Origin: Demequina lignilytica
Lineage (GTDB): Bacteria; Actinomycetota; Actinomycetes; Actinomycetales; Demequinaceae
Length of the DNA: 64,000 nt
NCBI RefSeq assembly: GCF_030418305.1
Contig: NZ_JAUHPX010000001.1
Span: forward strand, 310,001-374,000
Direction: 5' to 3'
The position numbers and the translations under genes were made by a program. Positions 45,171 to 54,994 of the stretch are shown here, piece by piece (positions within the stretch are counted from its first letter, which is position 1; each line of letters opens with the position of its first letter). A model generated the notes under the pieces. It saw nothing but the letters and a program-made list of their open reading frames with translations, was not told where the DNA came from and made no database searches.

Positions 45171-46703
45171 CTACAGCAGCCCGGACGGCGCGGGCGCGGC
45201 CGCGCGCACCTGGTCGGACACGGTGAACGTCAGCCCGCCGAGCTCGTCGGGGCCGAGCTCCGGCAGCCGCTGCGCGACGGTGAGGAACCGCTCGATCTCG
45301 GCGGGCGGGACGATGCCGTCGGCGAGCGTGCGGAACTTGCCGACGTAGTCGTCGCGCGCGAACGGCTTGGCGCCCAGCGGGTGGGCGTCGGCGACCGCGA
45401 TCGACTCCTCGTGCACCGAGCCGTCGGTGAAGGTCACCCGGATGGTGCCGCCGAAGGCCTTCTCCGCCGGGTCGTTCGAGTGGTAGCGGCGCGTCCACTC
45501 GGGGTCCTCGGTGGTGGTGATCCGCTGCCACAGCGCGACCGTGTCGGGCCGCGCGGCCCGCGCCGGCAGGTACGAGGTCTCGTGATCGAACGCGCCGTCC
45601 TGCAGGGCGACGGTGAAGATGTACGGCAGGGAGTGGTCGAGCGTCTCGCGCGACGCGGTCGGCGAGTACTTCTCGGGGTCGCCCGAGCCGGACCCGATGA
45701 CGTAGTGCGTGTGGTGCGACGTGGCGAGCACGATGCTGGCGACCCGCTCCGGATCGCCGATCTCGGGACGCGCGCGGTGCAGGCGCCGCGCGAGGTCGAT
45801 CCACGCCTGCGACTGGTACTCCGCCGAGTGCTGCTTCGTGTACGTGTCGAGGATCGCCCGCTTGGCCTCCCCGGCCTCGGGCAGCGGGACCTCGTAGCGG
45901 GCGTCGAAGCCGCCGAGCATCCAGGCGATCACCCCGTCCTCGCCCTCGTAGATCGGCGTCGGGGACGTCTGCCCCCGCATCGCGCGGTCGACCGCCTCCA
46001 CGGCGAGCTTGCCCGCCAGGGCCGGGGCGTGCGCCTTCCACGACGAGATCTCGCCCTTTCGGGACTGCCGGGTCGCGGTGGTGGTGTGCAGGGCCTGACC
46101 CACCGCCTGGAAGATGGTCTCGGCGTCGAGGCCGAGCATGGCGCCGATGCCCGCGGCGGCGCTGGGACCCAGGTGCGCGACGTGGTCGATCTTGTGCCGG
46201 TGCAGGCTGATGCCCTTGACCAGGTCGACCTGGATCTCGTATCCGGCGACGATCCCGCGGAGCAGGTCGGCCCCGGTGAGCCCGCGCGCGCCGGCGTGCT
46301 GCGCCACCGCCACGATCGGCGGGATGTTGTCGCCGGGGTGCGAGTACTCCTCCGCGAGGAAGGTGTCGTGGTAGTCGAGCTCCCGCACGGCCACGCCGTT
46401 CGCCCAGGCCGCCCACTCCGCGCTCACGCGGGTGGCGCCGGGCTCGCCGAACACGGTCGCGCCCGCGCCTCCGGCGGAGGGACGATGCGCGAGGGCCTGC
46501 GCGCGGGCCGCCGCGGGCGCCTCGCGCGAGTAGGAGGCGGCCGCCACCGAGGCGTTGTCGATCACACGGTTGATCACCATCTCCGCGACGTCGTCGGCGA
46601 TCGGCACGGGGTCGGCGGCGACCTGCGCGATCGACCACGCGAGCTGGCCCTCGCGGGGCAGCGCCTCGGCGGACGTGTGGGCTCGGACGGCGTGCATCTT
46701 CAC
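45171..46703 (-). CDS. prpD: 2-methylcitrate dehydratase
   Basis: A 510-residue MmgE/PrpD-family enzyme that dehydrates 2-methylcitrate to 2-methylaconitate (or isomerises it toward methylisocitrate). [40 protein letters not shown] and [17 protein letters not shown] are characteristic. It starts inside the stop of the GntR gene with a 4-nt overlap. With prpB and prpC it completes the methylcitrate cycle, which turns propionyl-CoA into pyruvate. Confidence 0.95.
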   Translation of the reverse strand: MKMHAVRAHTSAEALPREGQLAWSIAQVAADPVPIADDVAEMVINRVIDNASVAAASYSREAPAAARAQALAHRPSAGGAGATVFGEPGATRVSAEWAAWANGVAVRELDYHDTFLAEEYSHPGDNIPPIVAVAQHAGARGLTGADLLRGIVAGYEIQVDLVKGISLHRHKIDHVAHLGPSAAAGIGAMLGLDAETIFQAVGQALHTTTATRQSRKGEISSWKAHAPALAGKLAVEAVDRAMRGQTSPTPIYEGEDGVIAWMLGGFDARYEVPLPEAGEAKRAILDTYTKQHSAEYQSQAWIDLARRLHRARPEIGDPERVASIVLATSHHTHYVIGSGSGDPEKYSPTASRETLDHSLPYIFTVALQDGAFDHETSYLPARAARPDTVALWQRITTTEDPEWTRRYHSNDPAEKAFGGTIRVTFTDGSVHEESIAVADAHPLGAKPFARDDYVGKFRTLADGIVPPAEIERFLTVAQRLPELGPDELGGLTFTVSDQVRAAAPAPSGLL

Positions 46704-47413
46704 TGGTGACGCTCCTCAGCGGTCGGGGGCAGGGTGGGGTCCTGGCGCATGGTCGCGAGGATGTTCGCGAGGCTGCGGTGCAGGTGGAGCTCGGTCGCGT
46801 ACGCGGCCATGGTCTCGGAGCCCTCGATGATCGCGTCGAGGATCATGAGGTGCTCCTGGGTGGCGCTGCGGAGCCGGGCCGAGTCGTCGCTCGACAGGCG
46901 CCGGATCCTGGCGACGTGCACGCGCACGCCGCGCAGCGCGGACAGCAGGTAGGGGTTGGCGGCGGCCCCGTCGATGGCGGCGTCCATGCGCGCGGTCTGC
47001 GCGTAGAAGTCGTCGCGGGACGCCTCGGTGGCGAGCCGCTCCCCCGCCTCCCGGACCTCCTCGCGCAGCACCTCGAAGACCCCGCGGTCGCGGCGGAGCG
47101 CGGCGAGCCTGGCCGCCTTCACCTCGAGCGCCTCGCGGATCTCGAACAGCTCGCGCACGTCGTCGAGCGTCAGGCCGGCGACCTCGAGGCCGCGCGCGCC
47201 GCGGGCCGCGACCAGTCCGTCGCCCTGCAGGCGGGACAGCGCCTCGCGCAGGGGCGTGCGGGAGACCCCGAGCCGCGCCGACTGCTCGATCTCTGCGAGG
47301 GGCGCGCCGGGCGCGAGGGTGCCATCGAGGATCTCGTCCCGTAGCGCTCGGTAGACGCGGTCGCTGGTCCTCAGCGCTCCCGGCGGATCTTCTGTATACA
47401 ACAACGTCTCCAT
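46700..47413 (-). CDS. GntR/FCD-family regulator of the prp operon
   Basis: A 237-residue FadR-type GntR regulator: N-terminal winged HTH ([33 protein letters not shown]..., about residues 16-75) and a C-terminal FCD helical domain whose metal/ligand histidines are visible ([18 protein letters not shown]). It is first in the methylcitrate operon, so it probably senses an acid of the cycle. The start is uncertain: the ATG at 47413 has a TAGTTT box 7 nt upstream (leaderless), while an ATG at 47470 overlaps the upstream cytochrome gene by 4 nt and would add 19 residues. Confidence 0.88.
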   Translation of the reverse strand: METLLYTEDPPGALRTSDRVYRALRDEILDGTLAPGAPLAEIEQSARLGVSRTPLREALSRLQGDGLVAARGARGLEVAGLTLDDVRELFEIREALEVKAARLAALRRDRGVFEVLREEVREAGERLATEASRDDFYAQTARMDAAIDGAAANPYLLSALRGVRVHVARIRRLSSDDSARLRSATQEHLMILDAIIEGSETMAAYATELHLHRSLANILATMRQDPTLPPTAEERHQ

Positions 47414-47452
47414 GGTCGCGAAACTAGCACTCTCGGAGGTCTTGTGCATACA
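47392..47452. promoter_or_regulatory. prp operon promoter and candidate GntR sites
   Basis: Two related sequences, TTGTATACAG (minus strand, 47392-47401) and TTGTGCATACA (plus strand, 47442-47452), resemble FCD-type GntR operators. They flank a minus-strand -10 box TAGTTT (47421-47426). This would allow the prp genes to be transcribed separately from the upstream etf operon and to be self-regulated. Confidence 0.45.
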
Positions 47453-47466
47453 TTCGATCGTGGCGG

Positions 47467-48762
47467 TCATCGTCCGCTCACCGTCCCGAAGCGCCGCGCG
47501 ACGGGCGCGATCAGCAGCGGCCGGACTGCGAGCACGGCTCCGACCACGACCGCCAGGGCCGCGGTCGCCACGATCGCGCCCGTCCAGCCCTCGCCCTGGG
47601 TGCCGGCGAACATGTGATTGAGGTTGCGGCGCGCCCCGGTCGCGAGCACCAGCGCGACGTGGCTCACCACGAACAGCACGAAGTAGAGCATCACCGGGAA
47701 GTGGATCCGCCGCGCCACCGCCACGGGGTACAGCCGGTCGAGGCGGCCGCCCGCGCGCCAGAAGATGCTCATGCGCACCCCGGTCGCGATCGCGAGCGGC
47801 GCCGCGATGAAGACGGTGACGACGTAGCTGAGCTGCTGCAGCGAGTTGTAGTACGCCCAGCCGTCCTCGACGGGCCAGTCCAGGGACAGGTACTGCAGCG
47901 CGGTCGACACGGCGTTCGGCACGACCTCCCACGACAGCGGCACGATCCGCATCCACTGCCCCGTCGCGAACAGCAGCACCACGTAGGTGACGCCGTTGAC
48001 CACCCACAGCACGTCGAGCGCCTGGTGGGTCCACGCAAGCAGGCTGATCCGCGTCCGCGGGTCGGAGCGGCGCGCCCAGTAGGCCTCCGGCCGCGCCTGG
48101 CGTCGTACCTCGAGCCCGGTGCGCACGATCATCGCCAGCAGGAACACGTTGAAGAAGTGCGTCCACGAGAGCCACGTCGGGATGCCGACCGGCGCGCCCT
48201 CGGGCGGCGGCACCGCCCCCGGGTAGCGGGCGACGAACGCCTGGACGCCGTCGAGGCCCATGATCAGGCGGGCGCCGAGCACCGCGGCGATCCCGAGAAC
48301 GGCGATCACGGCCACCATCCCGAGGGAGCGGCGCGCGCGGGGCGAGAGCCCGCCGGGATCGCTCTCCGTGGTCGGGGATGCGTCGGCGGTCCCGGGCGCC
48401 TCGTCCGCGGCGACCGCCGCGGGCTCCGGCGCCGGCTCCTGGGGAGGCGGATCGTGAGCCTCGACGGCCGGCGCCCACCCGGCGGGCGGCCACGGCTCCC
48501 CGCCGGGCACTCGGGGAAGCCCCCGCCGCAGCGCGATGTCTCCACGCGGACGCCCGGCGCCCGGCGCGGGGTCGCCCGGGACGGACGATGCGGTGGCGAC
48601 GGCGGTCGTCGAGGTCGCCGCGGGCGCCCCGGCGGTGAGCGTCACGGCGGCGGGCGCGGCTCCCGTCAGGGCCCCCGCATCGTCCCCCGTCGCGGCGGGC
48701 GCGGGCGGCCACGGCTCCCCGCCGGGCACGCGCGGCAGACCGCGACGGAGGGTGGCCGTCAT
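47467..48762 (-). CDS. Membrane cytochrome b561-like protein with a duplicated N-terminal motif
   Basis: A 431-residue protein. The first ~145 residues are disordered and Ala/Pro-rich and contain the motif [15 protein letters not shown] twice without change (residues 6-20 and 79-93). The rest has about five or six membrane helices with paired histidines (SWTHFFN, WTHQALD, and [15 protein letters not shown]), as in di-heme cytochrome b561/hydrogenase or formate dehydrogenase gamma subunits. It overlaps etfA by 4 nt, so it may carry electrons from the electron transfer flavoprotein to menaquinone. No ETF:quinone oxidoreductase gene is seen here. Heme binding is inferred. Confidence 0.75.
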   Translation of the reverse strand: MTATLRRGLPRVPGGEPWPPAPAATGDDAGALTGAAPAAVTLTAGAPAATSTTAVATASSVPGDPAPGAGRPRGDIALRRGLPRVPGGEPWPPAGWAPAVEAHDPPPQEPAPEPAAVAADEAPGTADASPTTESDPGGLSPRARRSLGMVAVIAVLGIAAVLGARLIMGLDGVQAFVARYPGAVPPPEGAPVGIPTWLSWTHFFNVFLLAMIVRTGLEVRRQARPEAYWARRSDPRTRISLLAWTHQALDVLWVVNGVTYVVLLFATGQWMRIVPLSWEVVPNAVSTALQYLSLDWPVEDGWAYYNSLQQLSYVVTVFIAAPLAIATGVRMSIFWRAGGRLDRLYPVAVARRIHFPVMLYFVLFVVSHVALVLATGARRNLNHMFAGTQGEGWTGAIVATAALAVVVGAVLAVRPLLIAPVARRFGTVSGR

Positions 48763-49739
48763 GCGCCCTTCCTCGACTCGAGGGCGCTGATCAGCTGCGG
48801 GACCACGGTGAAGACGTCGCCCACCACCCCGAAGTCGGCGATCGCGAACAGCGGCGCGTCGGCGTCCTTGTTGACCACCACGATGGTCTTCGCCGTCTGC
48901 ATCCCCGCCCGGTGCTGGATCGCCCCCGAGATGCCGAGCGCCACGTAGAGCTGCGGCGACACCGAGACCCCGGTCTGCCCCACCTGATGCGCTGCGGGGA
49001 TGTAGCCCGCGTCGACCGCGGCACGGGAGGCGCCGACGGCGGCGCCGAGCGTGTCCGCGAGCTGCTCGACCAGCGCGAACTGCTCGGCGGACCCGAGCCC
49101 GCGACCGCCGGAGACCACCTTCGCGGCGCCGCGCAGGTCCGGGCGGGAGGATGTCGCCTCGACGGGCTCGACCTCGACGACGGTCGCGGCGGGCAGGCCG
49201 GACGGCGCCACCTCCAGCGCCTCCACCACCGGCAGCTCGACCGGCACGCCCCGCGCGTCGACCGCTCCCTGGCGGACCGTGATGACGGGCGCCCCGAACG
49301 TCGCGGCGGAGTCGACAAGGTAGGCGCCACCGTAGGCGCTGTGGTGGGCGACGATCCCCTCGGCGTCGCGGGACACGCCCACCGCGTCGACCGCCAGGGC
49401 CGCACCCGTCCGAACGGCGAGCCGGGCCGCGGCCTCACGCGCCTCGACGGAGTGCGACACCAGGATCGCCGCGGGCGTCGATGCCTCCACGGCCGCCGCG
49501 AGCGCGTCGACGACGGGCACCGTCACCGCGTCCTCGGCCGCATCGGCGACCAGCACCCGGGTCGCTCCGAGCGCACCTGCGGCCGCCGCGACCTCGCGTG
49601 CCCCGTCGCCGACGACGAGGGCGACGGGGAGGCCGACCTCCGCCGCGGCGCCCAGCAGCCCGGCCGCGGACGGGGCGAGGGCGCCGGACGGCAGCCGGTC
49701 GAGCAGCACCAGCACGGGCGCGTCGCTGTGGTCGGTCAT
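48759..49739 (-). CDS. etfA: Electron transfer flavoprotein alpha subunit
   Basis: A 326-residue EtfA, the FAD-carrying subunit that accepts electrons from acyl-CoA dehydrogenases. The conserved C-terminal FAD domain is clear: [47 protein letters not shown] and [11 protein letters not shown]. The ATG at 49739 is preferred over one five codons upstream because GGGGGAGGG lies directly before it. It is 11 nt after etfB, and its stop overlaps the cytochrome b gene. Confidence 0.95.
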   Translation of the reverse strand: MTDHSDAPVLVLLDRLPSGALAPSAAGLLGAAAEVGLPVALVVGDGAREVAAAAGALGATRVLVADAAEDAVTVPVVDALAAAVEASTPAAILVSHSVEAREAAARLAVRTGAALAVDAVGVSRDAEGIVAHHSAYGGAYLVDSAATFGAPVITVRQGAVDARGVPVELPVVEALEVAPSGLPAATVVEVEPVEATSSRPDLRGAAKVVSGGRGLGSAEQFALVEQLADTLGAAVGASRAAVDAGYIPAAHQVGQTGVSVSPQLYVALGISGAIQHRAGMQTAKTIVVVNKDADAPLFAIADFGVVGDVFTVVPQLISALESRKGA

Positions 49740-49750
49740 GTCCCTCCCCC

Positions 49751-50527
49751 TCACACCAGCCGGCTCGAGACCAGGAACGCGGCGAGCTGCTCGCCCGCGT
49801 CACCCGAGTCGGTGATCTTGATGCCGGCCTCGCGGGCCGGTCGCTGACGCGCGGCGATCATGATCGACCGCGCCACGTCGGGAGCCTCGGCGTCGACCCC
49901 GAGGTCGTCCAGGGAGAGGGTCTCGACGGTCTTCTTCTTGGCGGCCATGATCCCCTTGAAGCTCGCGAGCCTCGCGTCGGGCAGCGCCTCGGTGATCGAG
50001 ACGATCGCGGGCAGGGGCGCGGTGACGCGCACGGTGGCGGCGTCGGAGGCGCGCGTGCCGGTCACCGCGTCCTCACCGATCTCGATCGCGGCGAGCGCGG
50101 TCGCGCACGGCACGGCGAGGTGCTCGGCCATGGCCGCGGGCACCGCACCTCCGCCGCCGTCGGTCGAGGCGTTGCCCGCGACGATCAGGTCGAAGCCGAT
50201 GCGTCGTGCCGCGGCGGCGAGCACCTCGGCGGTCAGCATCAGGTCCGCGCCGAGCAGCCGCTCGTCGATCACCTGAACCGCCGACGAGGCTCCCATCGCG
50301 AGCGCCTTGCGCAGCGCGCTCTGCGCGGGCTCGGCGGCCATCGCGAGCACCACCACCTCGGTTCCCGGGTGCGCATCGGCCTGCGCGAGCGCGACCTCGA
50401 GCGCGCGCTCGTTGATCTCGTCGATCACGGCGTCCTCCGGGGCCCGCTCCGCGAGCCCCGTCTCCAGCGACAGCGTCCGGTCCCCGTACGTGTCGGGCAC
50501 CACCTTCATCAGCACGACGATCCTCAC
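49751..50527 (-). CDS. etfB: Electron transfer flavoprotein beta subunit
   Basis: A 258-residue EtfB, which binds AMP or a second cofactor and contacts acyl-CoA dehydrogenases. [10 protein letters not shown] at the start, [38 protein letters not shown] and the [15 protein letters not shown] recognition segment are typical. The GTG at 50527 overlaps the phosphotransferase stop by 4 nt with GGAGGGGGAG upstream. Confidence 0.95.
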   Translation of the reverse strand: MRIVVLMKVVPDTYGDRTLSLETGLAERAPEDAVIDEINERALEVALAQADAHPGTEVVVLAMAAEPAQSALRKALAMGASSAVQVIDERLLGADLMLTAEVLAAAARRIGFDLIVAGNASTDGGGGAVPAAMAEHLAVPCATALAAIEIGEDAVTGTRASDAATVRVTAPLPAIVSITEALPDARLASFKGIMAAKKKTVETLSLDDLGVDAEAPDVARSIMIAARQRPAREAGIKITDSGDAGEQLAAFLVSSRLV

Positions 50528-51606
50528 CGCTCCCCCTCCTCCAGCCTGTCGAGCGCCTCCGCGGCGGCGCGGGCGAGCGCGGGCACACCCTCCGCCAGCG
50601 TGGGCGCGAACGCGTCCCCGGGTCGCTCGCCGTCCAGCCAGCGCGTGTGCATCGCCTCGCAGAAGATGGCCGACTTCCACAGCGCCAGCGCCTCGTACCA
50701 GGGCAGCATCGACACGTCCGCGCCGGTCTCCTCGGCGTACCGGGCGACGAGCGCGGCCCGCGTCGGGAAGCCCGGCAGCGCGGTCACCCGGGTCAGGTCC
50801 ATCGGGGTGGTCGGCCTGCCGGTCTCCGTGTAGGTCGCCACCAGGTAGCCGAGGTCGGCGAGCGGATCGCCCAGCGCCGCCATCTCCCAGTCCAGCACCG
50901 CGGCGATCAGGCCCGGTGCCGCGAACATCAGGTTGCCGAGGCGGAAGTCGCCGTGGACGATGCTCGCGCCGGGCTCGGACGGCACGGCGGCGGCGAGGCG
51001 CTCGCCGACCTGGTCGACGAGCGGCACCTCGCGCCGGGTGTTGAGGGGCCAGATCTGGGAGAACCGCCGCAGCTGGCGCTCGAGGTAGCCCGCGGGACGG
51101 CCCAGTGCTGCCACGTCGCCCTCGAGCGGGACCTGGTGCAGGCGGGCGAGGGTGTCCACGGCCTCGTTCACCGTCGCCGCACGGTCGCGGGGATCGGCGT
51201 AGCCGCGCGGCAGCGCGTCGGTGAGCACGTGCCCCTCGACGAGCTCCATCAGGTAGAACGGCACCCCGATGACGTCCGGGTCCTCGCACACCGCCACCAC
51301 GCGCGGAGCGGGCACGCCGGCGGCACCGACCGTCGCGACGACGCGCGCCTCGCGCACCATGTCGTGCGCCGAGGGCGGGAACGGCGGCCGCGGGCCGCGG
51401 CGCAGCACCAGCCGGTCGCGCCCCCGCCGCAGCTCGTAGGTGATGTTCGCCTGGCCGTCGCCGATCCGGTGCCACGCGAGGGTGCCGCGCGCCATCCCGA
51501 CGGAGTCGAGGTACGCGTCCAGCGGCTCGATGACCAGCAGCGGCGGGCTCGCGAGGGCGGCGGCATCGGCGGCGTCCGCCACGACGTCCCGCGTCTCGAC
51601 GCTCAT
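50524..51606 (-). CDS. APH-family phosphotransferase (ACAD-associated kinase)
   Basis: A 360-residue aminoglycoside-phosphotransferase-fold kinase. The catalytic loop IVHGDFRLGNLMF and metal-binding LDWEMAALGDPLADLGYL are intact. This subfamily accompanies acyl-CoA dehydrogenases and is fused to one in the human ACAD10/11 proteins; in the levulinate (lva) pathway of Pseudomonas putida the LvaA kinase phosphorylates 4-hydroxyvaleryl-CoA. Here it is translationally coupled to an ACAD gene upstream and to etfB downstream, so a role in acyl-CoA chemistry is much likelier than drug resistance. The exact substrate is inferred. Confidence 0.85.
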   Translation of the reverse strand: MSVETRDVVADAADAAALASPPLLVIEPLDAYLDSVGMARGTLAWHRIGDGQANITYELRRGRDRLVLRRGPRPPFPPSAHDMVREARVVATVGAAGVPAPRVVAVCEDPDVIGVPFYLMELVEGHVLTDALPRGYADPRDRAATVNEAVDTLARLHQVPLEGDVAALGRPAGYLERQLRRFSQIWPLNTRREVPLVDQVGERLAAAVPSEPGASIVHGDFRLGNLMFAAPGLIAAVLDWEMAALGDPLADLGYLVATYTETGRPTTPMDLTRVTALPGFPTRAALVARYAEETGADVSMLPWYEALALWKSAIFCEAMHTRWLDGERPGDAFAPTLAEGVPALARAAAEALDRLEEGER

Positions 51607-52826
51607 CGCGCCCCCTCCGGGGTGTCGAGCACCCGCTCACCCGCCTCGACCTCACGCCGCCGCCGCGCCACGGCGCGGCGGGCGATCGCCCACCGGTGCG
51701 TCTCCGACGAGCCGTCGTACACACGGAACGGGCGCACCTCGTTGAGGAACGCCAGGAGGGGCAGCTCGAGCGTCACGCCGTCGCCCCCGCACAGCTGCAC
51801 CGCGCGGTCGATCACGCGGCCGACGGCCTCCGAGACGTGCACCTTGGCGATGGACGATGCGGTGGCGCCCGCGCGCGGGTCCTCCACCAGCAGCCTGGCG
51901 GCCCGGTCGATCAGCGCGTCGCAGGTGGCGAGGTCGATCTCGGAGTCGGCGAGCATCGCCTGGGCGATCCCGAGCTCCGCCAGGGGCGCGCCGAACACCT
52001 CGCGCGTCCGCACGCGGTCGAGGGCCGTGTCCTGCGCGCGTCGGGCGAGACCGAGCCACCGCATGCAGTGGGTGAGCCTGGCCGGGCCGAGCCGGACCTG
52101 CGCGTACGCGAAGCCCTCGCCCGCCGCGCCGAGCACCGCATCGTCGCCCACGCGCACGTCGGCGAAGGTCACGTGCGGGTGGCCGCCCGTGATCGCCGTC
52201 TCCATGGTGCGGACGGGGTGGCCGACCGTCACGCCGGGCGTGTCCATCGGGACCAGCAGCATGGTCGCGGCCCCGTCGCCGAGCTCGGGCGTGCGTGCCA
52301 TGACGATCGCGTAGGCCGCCTCGTCCGCGCCGGAGATGAACCGCTTCTCCCCGTCGAGGACCCAGCCGCCGTCGACGCGGCGCGCGACCGTCGCGAGCGC
52401 GGCGGGATCCGATCCGGCGCCGGGGTGGGGCTCGGTCATGGCGAAGCACGACCGTGCCTCGCCCGCGGCCACCGGGGCGAGGAACGCCTGCTGCTGCGCC
52501 GGCGAGGCGACGCGCTCCAGCAGGTACATGTTGCCCTCGTCGGGGGCCATGCAGTTGAGGACCGCCGGGCCGATCGGCGAGTAGCCCGCCTCCTGGAAGA
52601 CAGGCGACCACTCGGGGAGGGTCAGGCCCAGGCCGCCCAGCGCGGTCGGCACCTGAGGCGCGAAGACGCCCGCCGCGCGCGCCTCCTCCTGGAGAGCGCG
52701 CCTGCGCTCCGGCCCCAGCTCCATGCCGGCGGGCGGCTCGGACGGCACCACCACGTCGCGGATGAAGCGCCGGGTGCGCACGGCGAGCTCGCCCACGGTG
52801 GCCCGCGTGGCCTCCGCGGCGGTCAT
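51603..52826 (-). CDS. Acyl-CoA dehydrogenase, ACAD10/11- or LvaC-like context
   Basis: A 407-residue flavoprotein with the acyl-CoA dehydrogenase fold: CFAMTEPHPGAGSD (FAD/substrate loop), WVLDGEKRFISG, RLTHCMRWLGLA and QLCGGDGVTLELPL. Where medium-chain enzymes have YEGT with the catalytic Glu, this protein has YDGSSETH (D371), like the DGPDEVH of ACAD11-type proteins. Together with the coupled phosphotransferase and SDR genes this suggests it converts 4-phospho-acyl-CoA rather than, or as well as, doing a simple dehydrogenation. Four-nt overlaps on both sides. Confidence 0.85.
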   Translation of the reverse strand: MTAAEATRATVGELAVRTRRFIRDVVVPSEPPAGMELGPERRRALQEEARAAGVFAPQVPTALGGLGLTLPEWSPVFQEAGYSPIGPAVLNCMAPDEGNMYLLERVASPAQQQAFLAPVAAGEARSCFAMTEPHPGAGSDPAALATVARRVDGGWVLDGEKRFISGADEAAYAIVMARTPELGDGAATMLLVPMDTPGVTVGHPVRTMETAITGGHPHVTFADVRVGDDAVLGAAGEGFAYAQVRLGPARLTHCMRWLGLARRAQDTALDRVRTREVFGAPLAELGIAQAMLADSEIDLATCDALIDRAARLLVEDPRAGATASSIAKVHVSEAVGRVIDRAVQLCGGDGVTLELPLLAFLNEVRPFRVYDGSSETHRWAIARRAVARRRREVEAGERVLDTPEGAR

Positions 52827-53626
52827 GCGACCCCTCCCGCCGCCAGCAGTCCCCCGTCGAGGTCGAGCACCTGGCCCGAGATCCAGCCCGCCTCGGGCGA
52901 GCAGAGGAAGGCCGCAGCGGCCGCGACGTCCTCCGGGACGCCGAGCCGGCCCATCGGGTACTGCGCGGCGACCTCGGCCTCCCGACCCTCGTACAGCGCG
53001 CGCGCGAACTGCGTGCGCACCACGGCCGGCGCGAGCGCGTTGACACGGACGCGGGGCCCGAGCTCCGCCGCGAGCGTACGGGTGAGGTGGGAGACGGCCG
53101 CCTTGCTCACGCCGTACCAGCCGATGCCGGGAGACGGCACCGTGCCCGTCACGGAGGAGAGGTTGAGGATCGCGGCGCCGTCGTGCGCGCCGAGCCCGGC
53201 CGCGCACGCCTCCTGCACCCAGCCGAGCGTCCCGAGGAGGTTGACGTCGAGCACCTTGCGCGCGGCCTCGTGGTCGAGGCCGAGCAGCGGCCCGTACACG
53301 GGGTTGATGCCGGCGTTGTTCACGAGCACGTCCAGGCGCCCGAAGGCGGCGATCGCGGCCGCGATCGCGTCGCGACGGTGGTCGGGATCCTGCGCGCGGC
53401 CGGCGATCGTCCGCACCCGCCCCCCGGGCAGCTCGGCGGCGGCCGCGGCCAGCTCGTCCTCCTTGCGCGCGGTGATCACCACTGACGCCCCCTCGGCCGC
53501 GAGACGCGCCGCGATGGCGCGGCCGATCCCGCGGCTCGCTCCTGTGACGACCGCGACCTTCCCCGCGAAGCGGTCCGCGACCACGAGGCCCGGTGCCTCG
53601 AGCACTCGACCATCCACATCCTGCAT
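52823..53626 (-). CDS. Short-chain dehydrogenase/reductase
   Basis: A 267-residue classical SDR: nucleotide motif TGASRGIG (residues 28-35), VNNAGINPVYGPL, and active-site S...YxxxK in LNLSSVTGTVPSPGIGWYGVSKAAV. The C-terminal SGQVLDLDGGL is typical. The likely substrate is a hydroxy- or keto-acyl-CoA (or the free acid) in the pathway of this operon, of which it is the first gene. An AAAGGAG ribosome site precedes the ATG. Confidence 0.9.
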   Translation of the reverse strand: MQDVDGRVLEAPGLVVADRFAGKVAVVTGASRGIGRAIAARLAAEGASVVITARKEDELAAAAAELPGGRVRTIAGRAQDPDHRRDAIAAAIAAFGRLDVLVNNAGINPVYGPLLGLDHEAARKVLDVNLLGTLGWVQEACAAGLGAHDGAAILNLSSVTGTVPSPGIGWYGVSKAAVSHLTRTLAAELGPRVRVNALAPAVVRTQFARALYEGREAEVAAQYPMGRLGVPEDVAAAAAFLCSPEAGWISGQVLDLDGGLLAAGGVA

Positions 53627-53649
53627 GCCACGCTCCTTTGCGCGATTGC

Positions 53650-53663
53650 TTAATCCAGATTAA
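53650..53663. promoter_or_regulatory. Palindromic operator between divergent catabolic operons
   Basis: TTAATC-CA-GATTAA is a perfect 6-bp dyad in an AT-rich patch between the SDR-led operon (minus) and the ACAD-led operon (plus). It lies 24 bp from the SDR start and overlaps a possible minus-strand -10 (TTTAAT). It looks like the binding site of a repressor controlling one or both operons; the regulator is not obvious in the window. Confidence 0.5.
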
Positions 53664-53732
53664 ACAGCAAGGGAGGAGGCGCGCAAGCGACACGCAGAAT
53701 CCGGCCCCTGGCCATCGTGGTTTCTAATGTGC

Positions 53733-53738
53733 TATAAA
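53733..53738 (+). promoter_or_regulatory. -10 box of the ACAD-thiolase-FadB operon
   Basis: TATAAA stands out in the high-GC background 34 bp before the ATG at 53772 and leaves a short leader containing AAGGAGG. Confidence 0.45.
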
Positions 53739-53771
53739 AACCGTGAGGTTGAGATCAAGGAGGATCCACTC

Positions 53772-54968
53772 ATGACCGCTGTCACCGGCACGTCGCCCAA
53801 GGCCGCGAGCGCGAGCGTCGTCGGCCCCCGTCGCGTCTACGACGAGGAGCACGAGCAGTTCCGCGAGATGGTGCGGGACTTCGTCGAGCTGCACGCGCGC
53901 CCCCACGCCGATCGGTGGGAGCAGGAGGGACGAGTCGACCGCGACCTGTTCGTGCGTGCCGCGGAGGCCGGGATCCTGGGGTTCGGCATCCCCGAGGAGT
54001 ACGGCGGCGGCGGCTCCGACGACTTCCGCTTCAACGCGGTCATGGGCGAGGAGCTCGCCCGCCACCCCGTCACCTCGGGGATGGCCGGGGTGGCGCTGTC
54101 GAACGACATCGTCATCCCCTACTTCACGGACCTCACGAACGACGAGCAGAAGGCGCGCTGGCTGCCGGACATCGCCGCCGGGCGCAGCATCGTCGCCGTC
54201 GCCATGACGGAGCCGGGAACCGGCTCGGACCTCGCGGGCATCCGCACCAGCGCCGTCCGAGACGGCGACCACTACGTGGTGACCGGCTCGAAGATCTTCA
54301 TCTCGAACGGCCAGAACGCCGACCTGATCGTGACGGCGGTGCGCACCGGGCCGGACCCGCACCGCGGCATGAGCCTCCTGGTGATCCCGGCGGACTCCCC
54401 CGGCTTCTCCCGGGGCCGCCGCCTCGAGAAGATCGGCCTGCACGCGCAGGACACCAGCGAGATCTTCTTCCAGGACGTCCGCGTCCCCGTGGCAAACCTC
54501 CTCGGCGAGGAGGGCACCGGGTTCTTCGGGCTGGTGCGCAACCTCCCGCAGGAGCGCTTCTCGATCGCCGCGGCGGCGGTGGCGTCGAGCGAGGGGGTCC
54601 TCGAGCGCACGCTCGCGTACGTCAAGGAGCGCCACGCCTTCGGCCGGCCGATCGGCTCCTTCCAGAACACCCGCTTCGAGCTCGCGGACATGGTCACCGC
54701 CGTGCGCGCGTCCCGTGCCTACGTCGACGACTGCATGGTCCGGCTCACCGAGGGCACCCTGAGCGCGGAGGAGGCCGCGGGGGCGAAGTTCCTCGCGACC
54801 GAGCAGTACGTGAACGTCGTCAACCGCTGCCTGCAGCTGCATGGCGGCTACGGCTACATGCGCGAGTACCGGATCGCCAAGGACTACGAGGACGCGCGCA
54901 TCACCACCATCTACGGCGGCACCACCGAGATCATGAAGGAGATCGTCGGGCGGGGCCTGGGACTGTGA
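53772..54968 (+). CDS. Acyl-CoA dehydrogenase, long-chain (LCAD) type
   Basis: A 398-residue acyl-CoA dehydrogenase that makes 2-enoyl-CoA and feeds electrons to [21 protein letters not shown] and [15 protein letters not shown] are the FAD-binding signatures. The C-terminal [15 protein letters not shown] is the long-chain/isovaleryl type, in which the catalytic Glu comes from an earlier helix. A start at 53772 is supported by AAGGAGG eight nt upstream; the first ~18 residues are a short extra leader. First of four genes in an operon. Confidence 0.93.
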   Translation: MTAVTGTSPKAASASVVGPRRVYDEEHEQFREMVRDFVELHARPHADRWEQEGRVDRDLFVRAAEAGILGFGIPEEYGGGGSDDFRFNAVMGEELARHPVTSGMAGVALSNDIVIPYFTDLTNDEQKARWLPDIAAGRSIVAVAMTEPGTGSDLAGIRTSAVRDGDHYVVTGSKIFISNGQNADLIVTAVRTGPDPHRGMSLLVIPADSPGFSRGRRLEKIGLHAQDTSEIFFQDVRVPVANLLGEEGTGFFGLVRNLPQERFSIAAAAVASSEGVLERTLAYVKERHAFGRPIGSFQNTRFELADMVTAVRASRAYVDDCMVRLTEGTLSAEEAAGAKFLATEQYVNVVNRCLQLHGGYGYMREYRIAKDYEDARITTIYGGTTEIMKEIVGRGLGL

Positions 54969-54994
54969 CCGGACAGGGACTGGGAGAGGACAAC

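Noticed and set aside
50524-51606. Aminoglycoside resistance gene
   Set aside because: The fold is APH-like, but the gene is coupled to acyl-CoA dehydrogenase and ETF genes, as in the known acyl-CoA-associated kinases.
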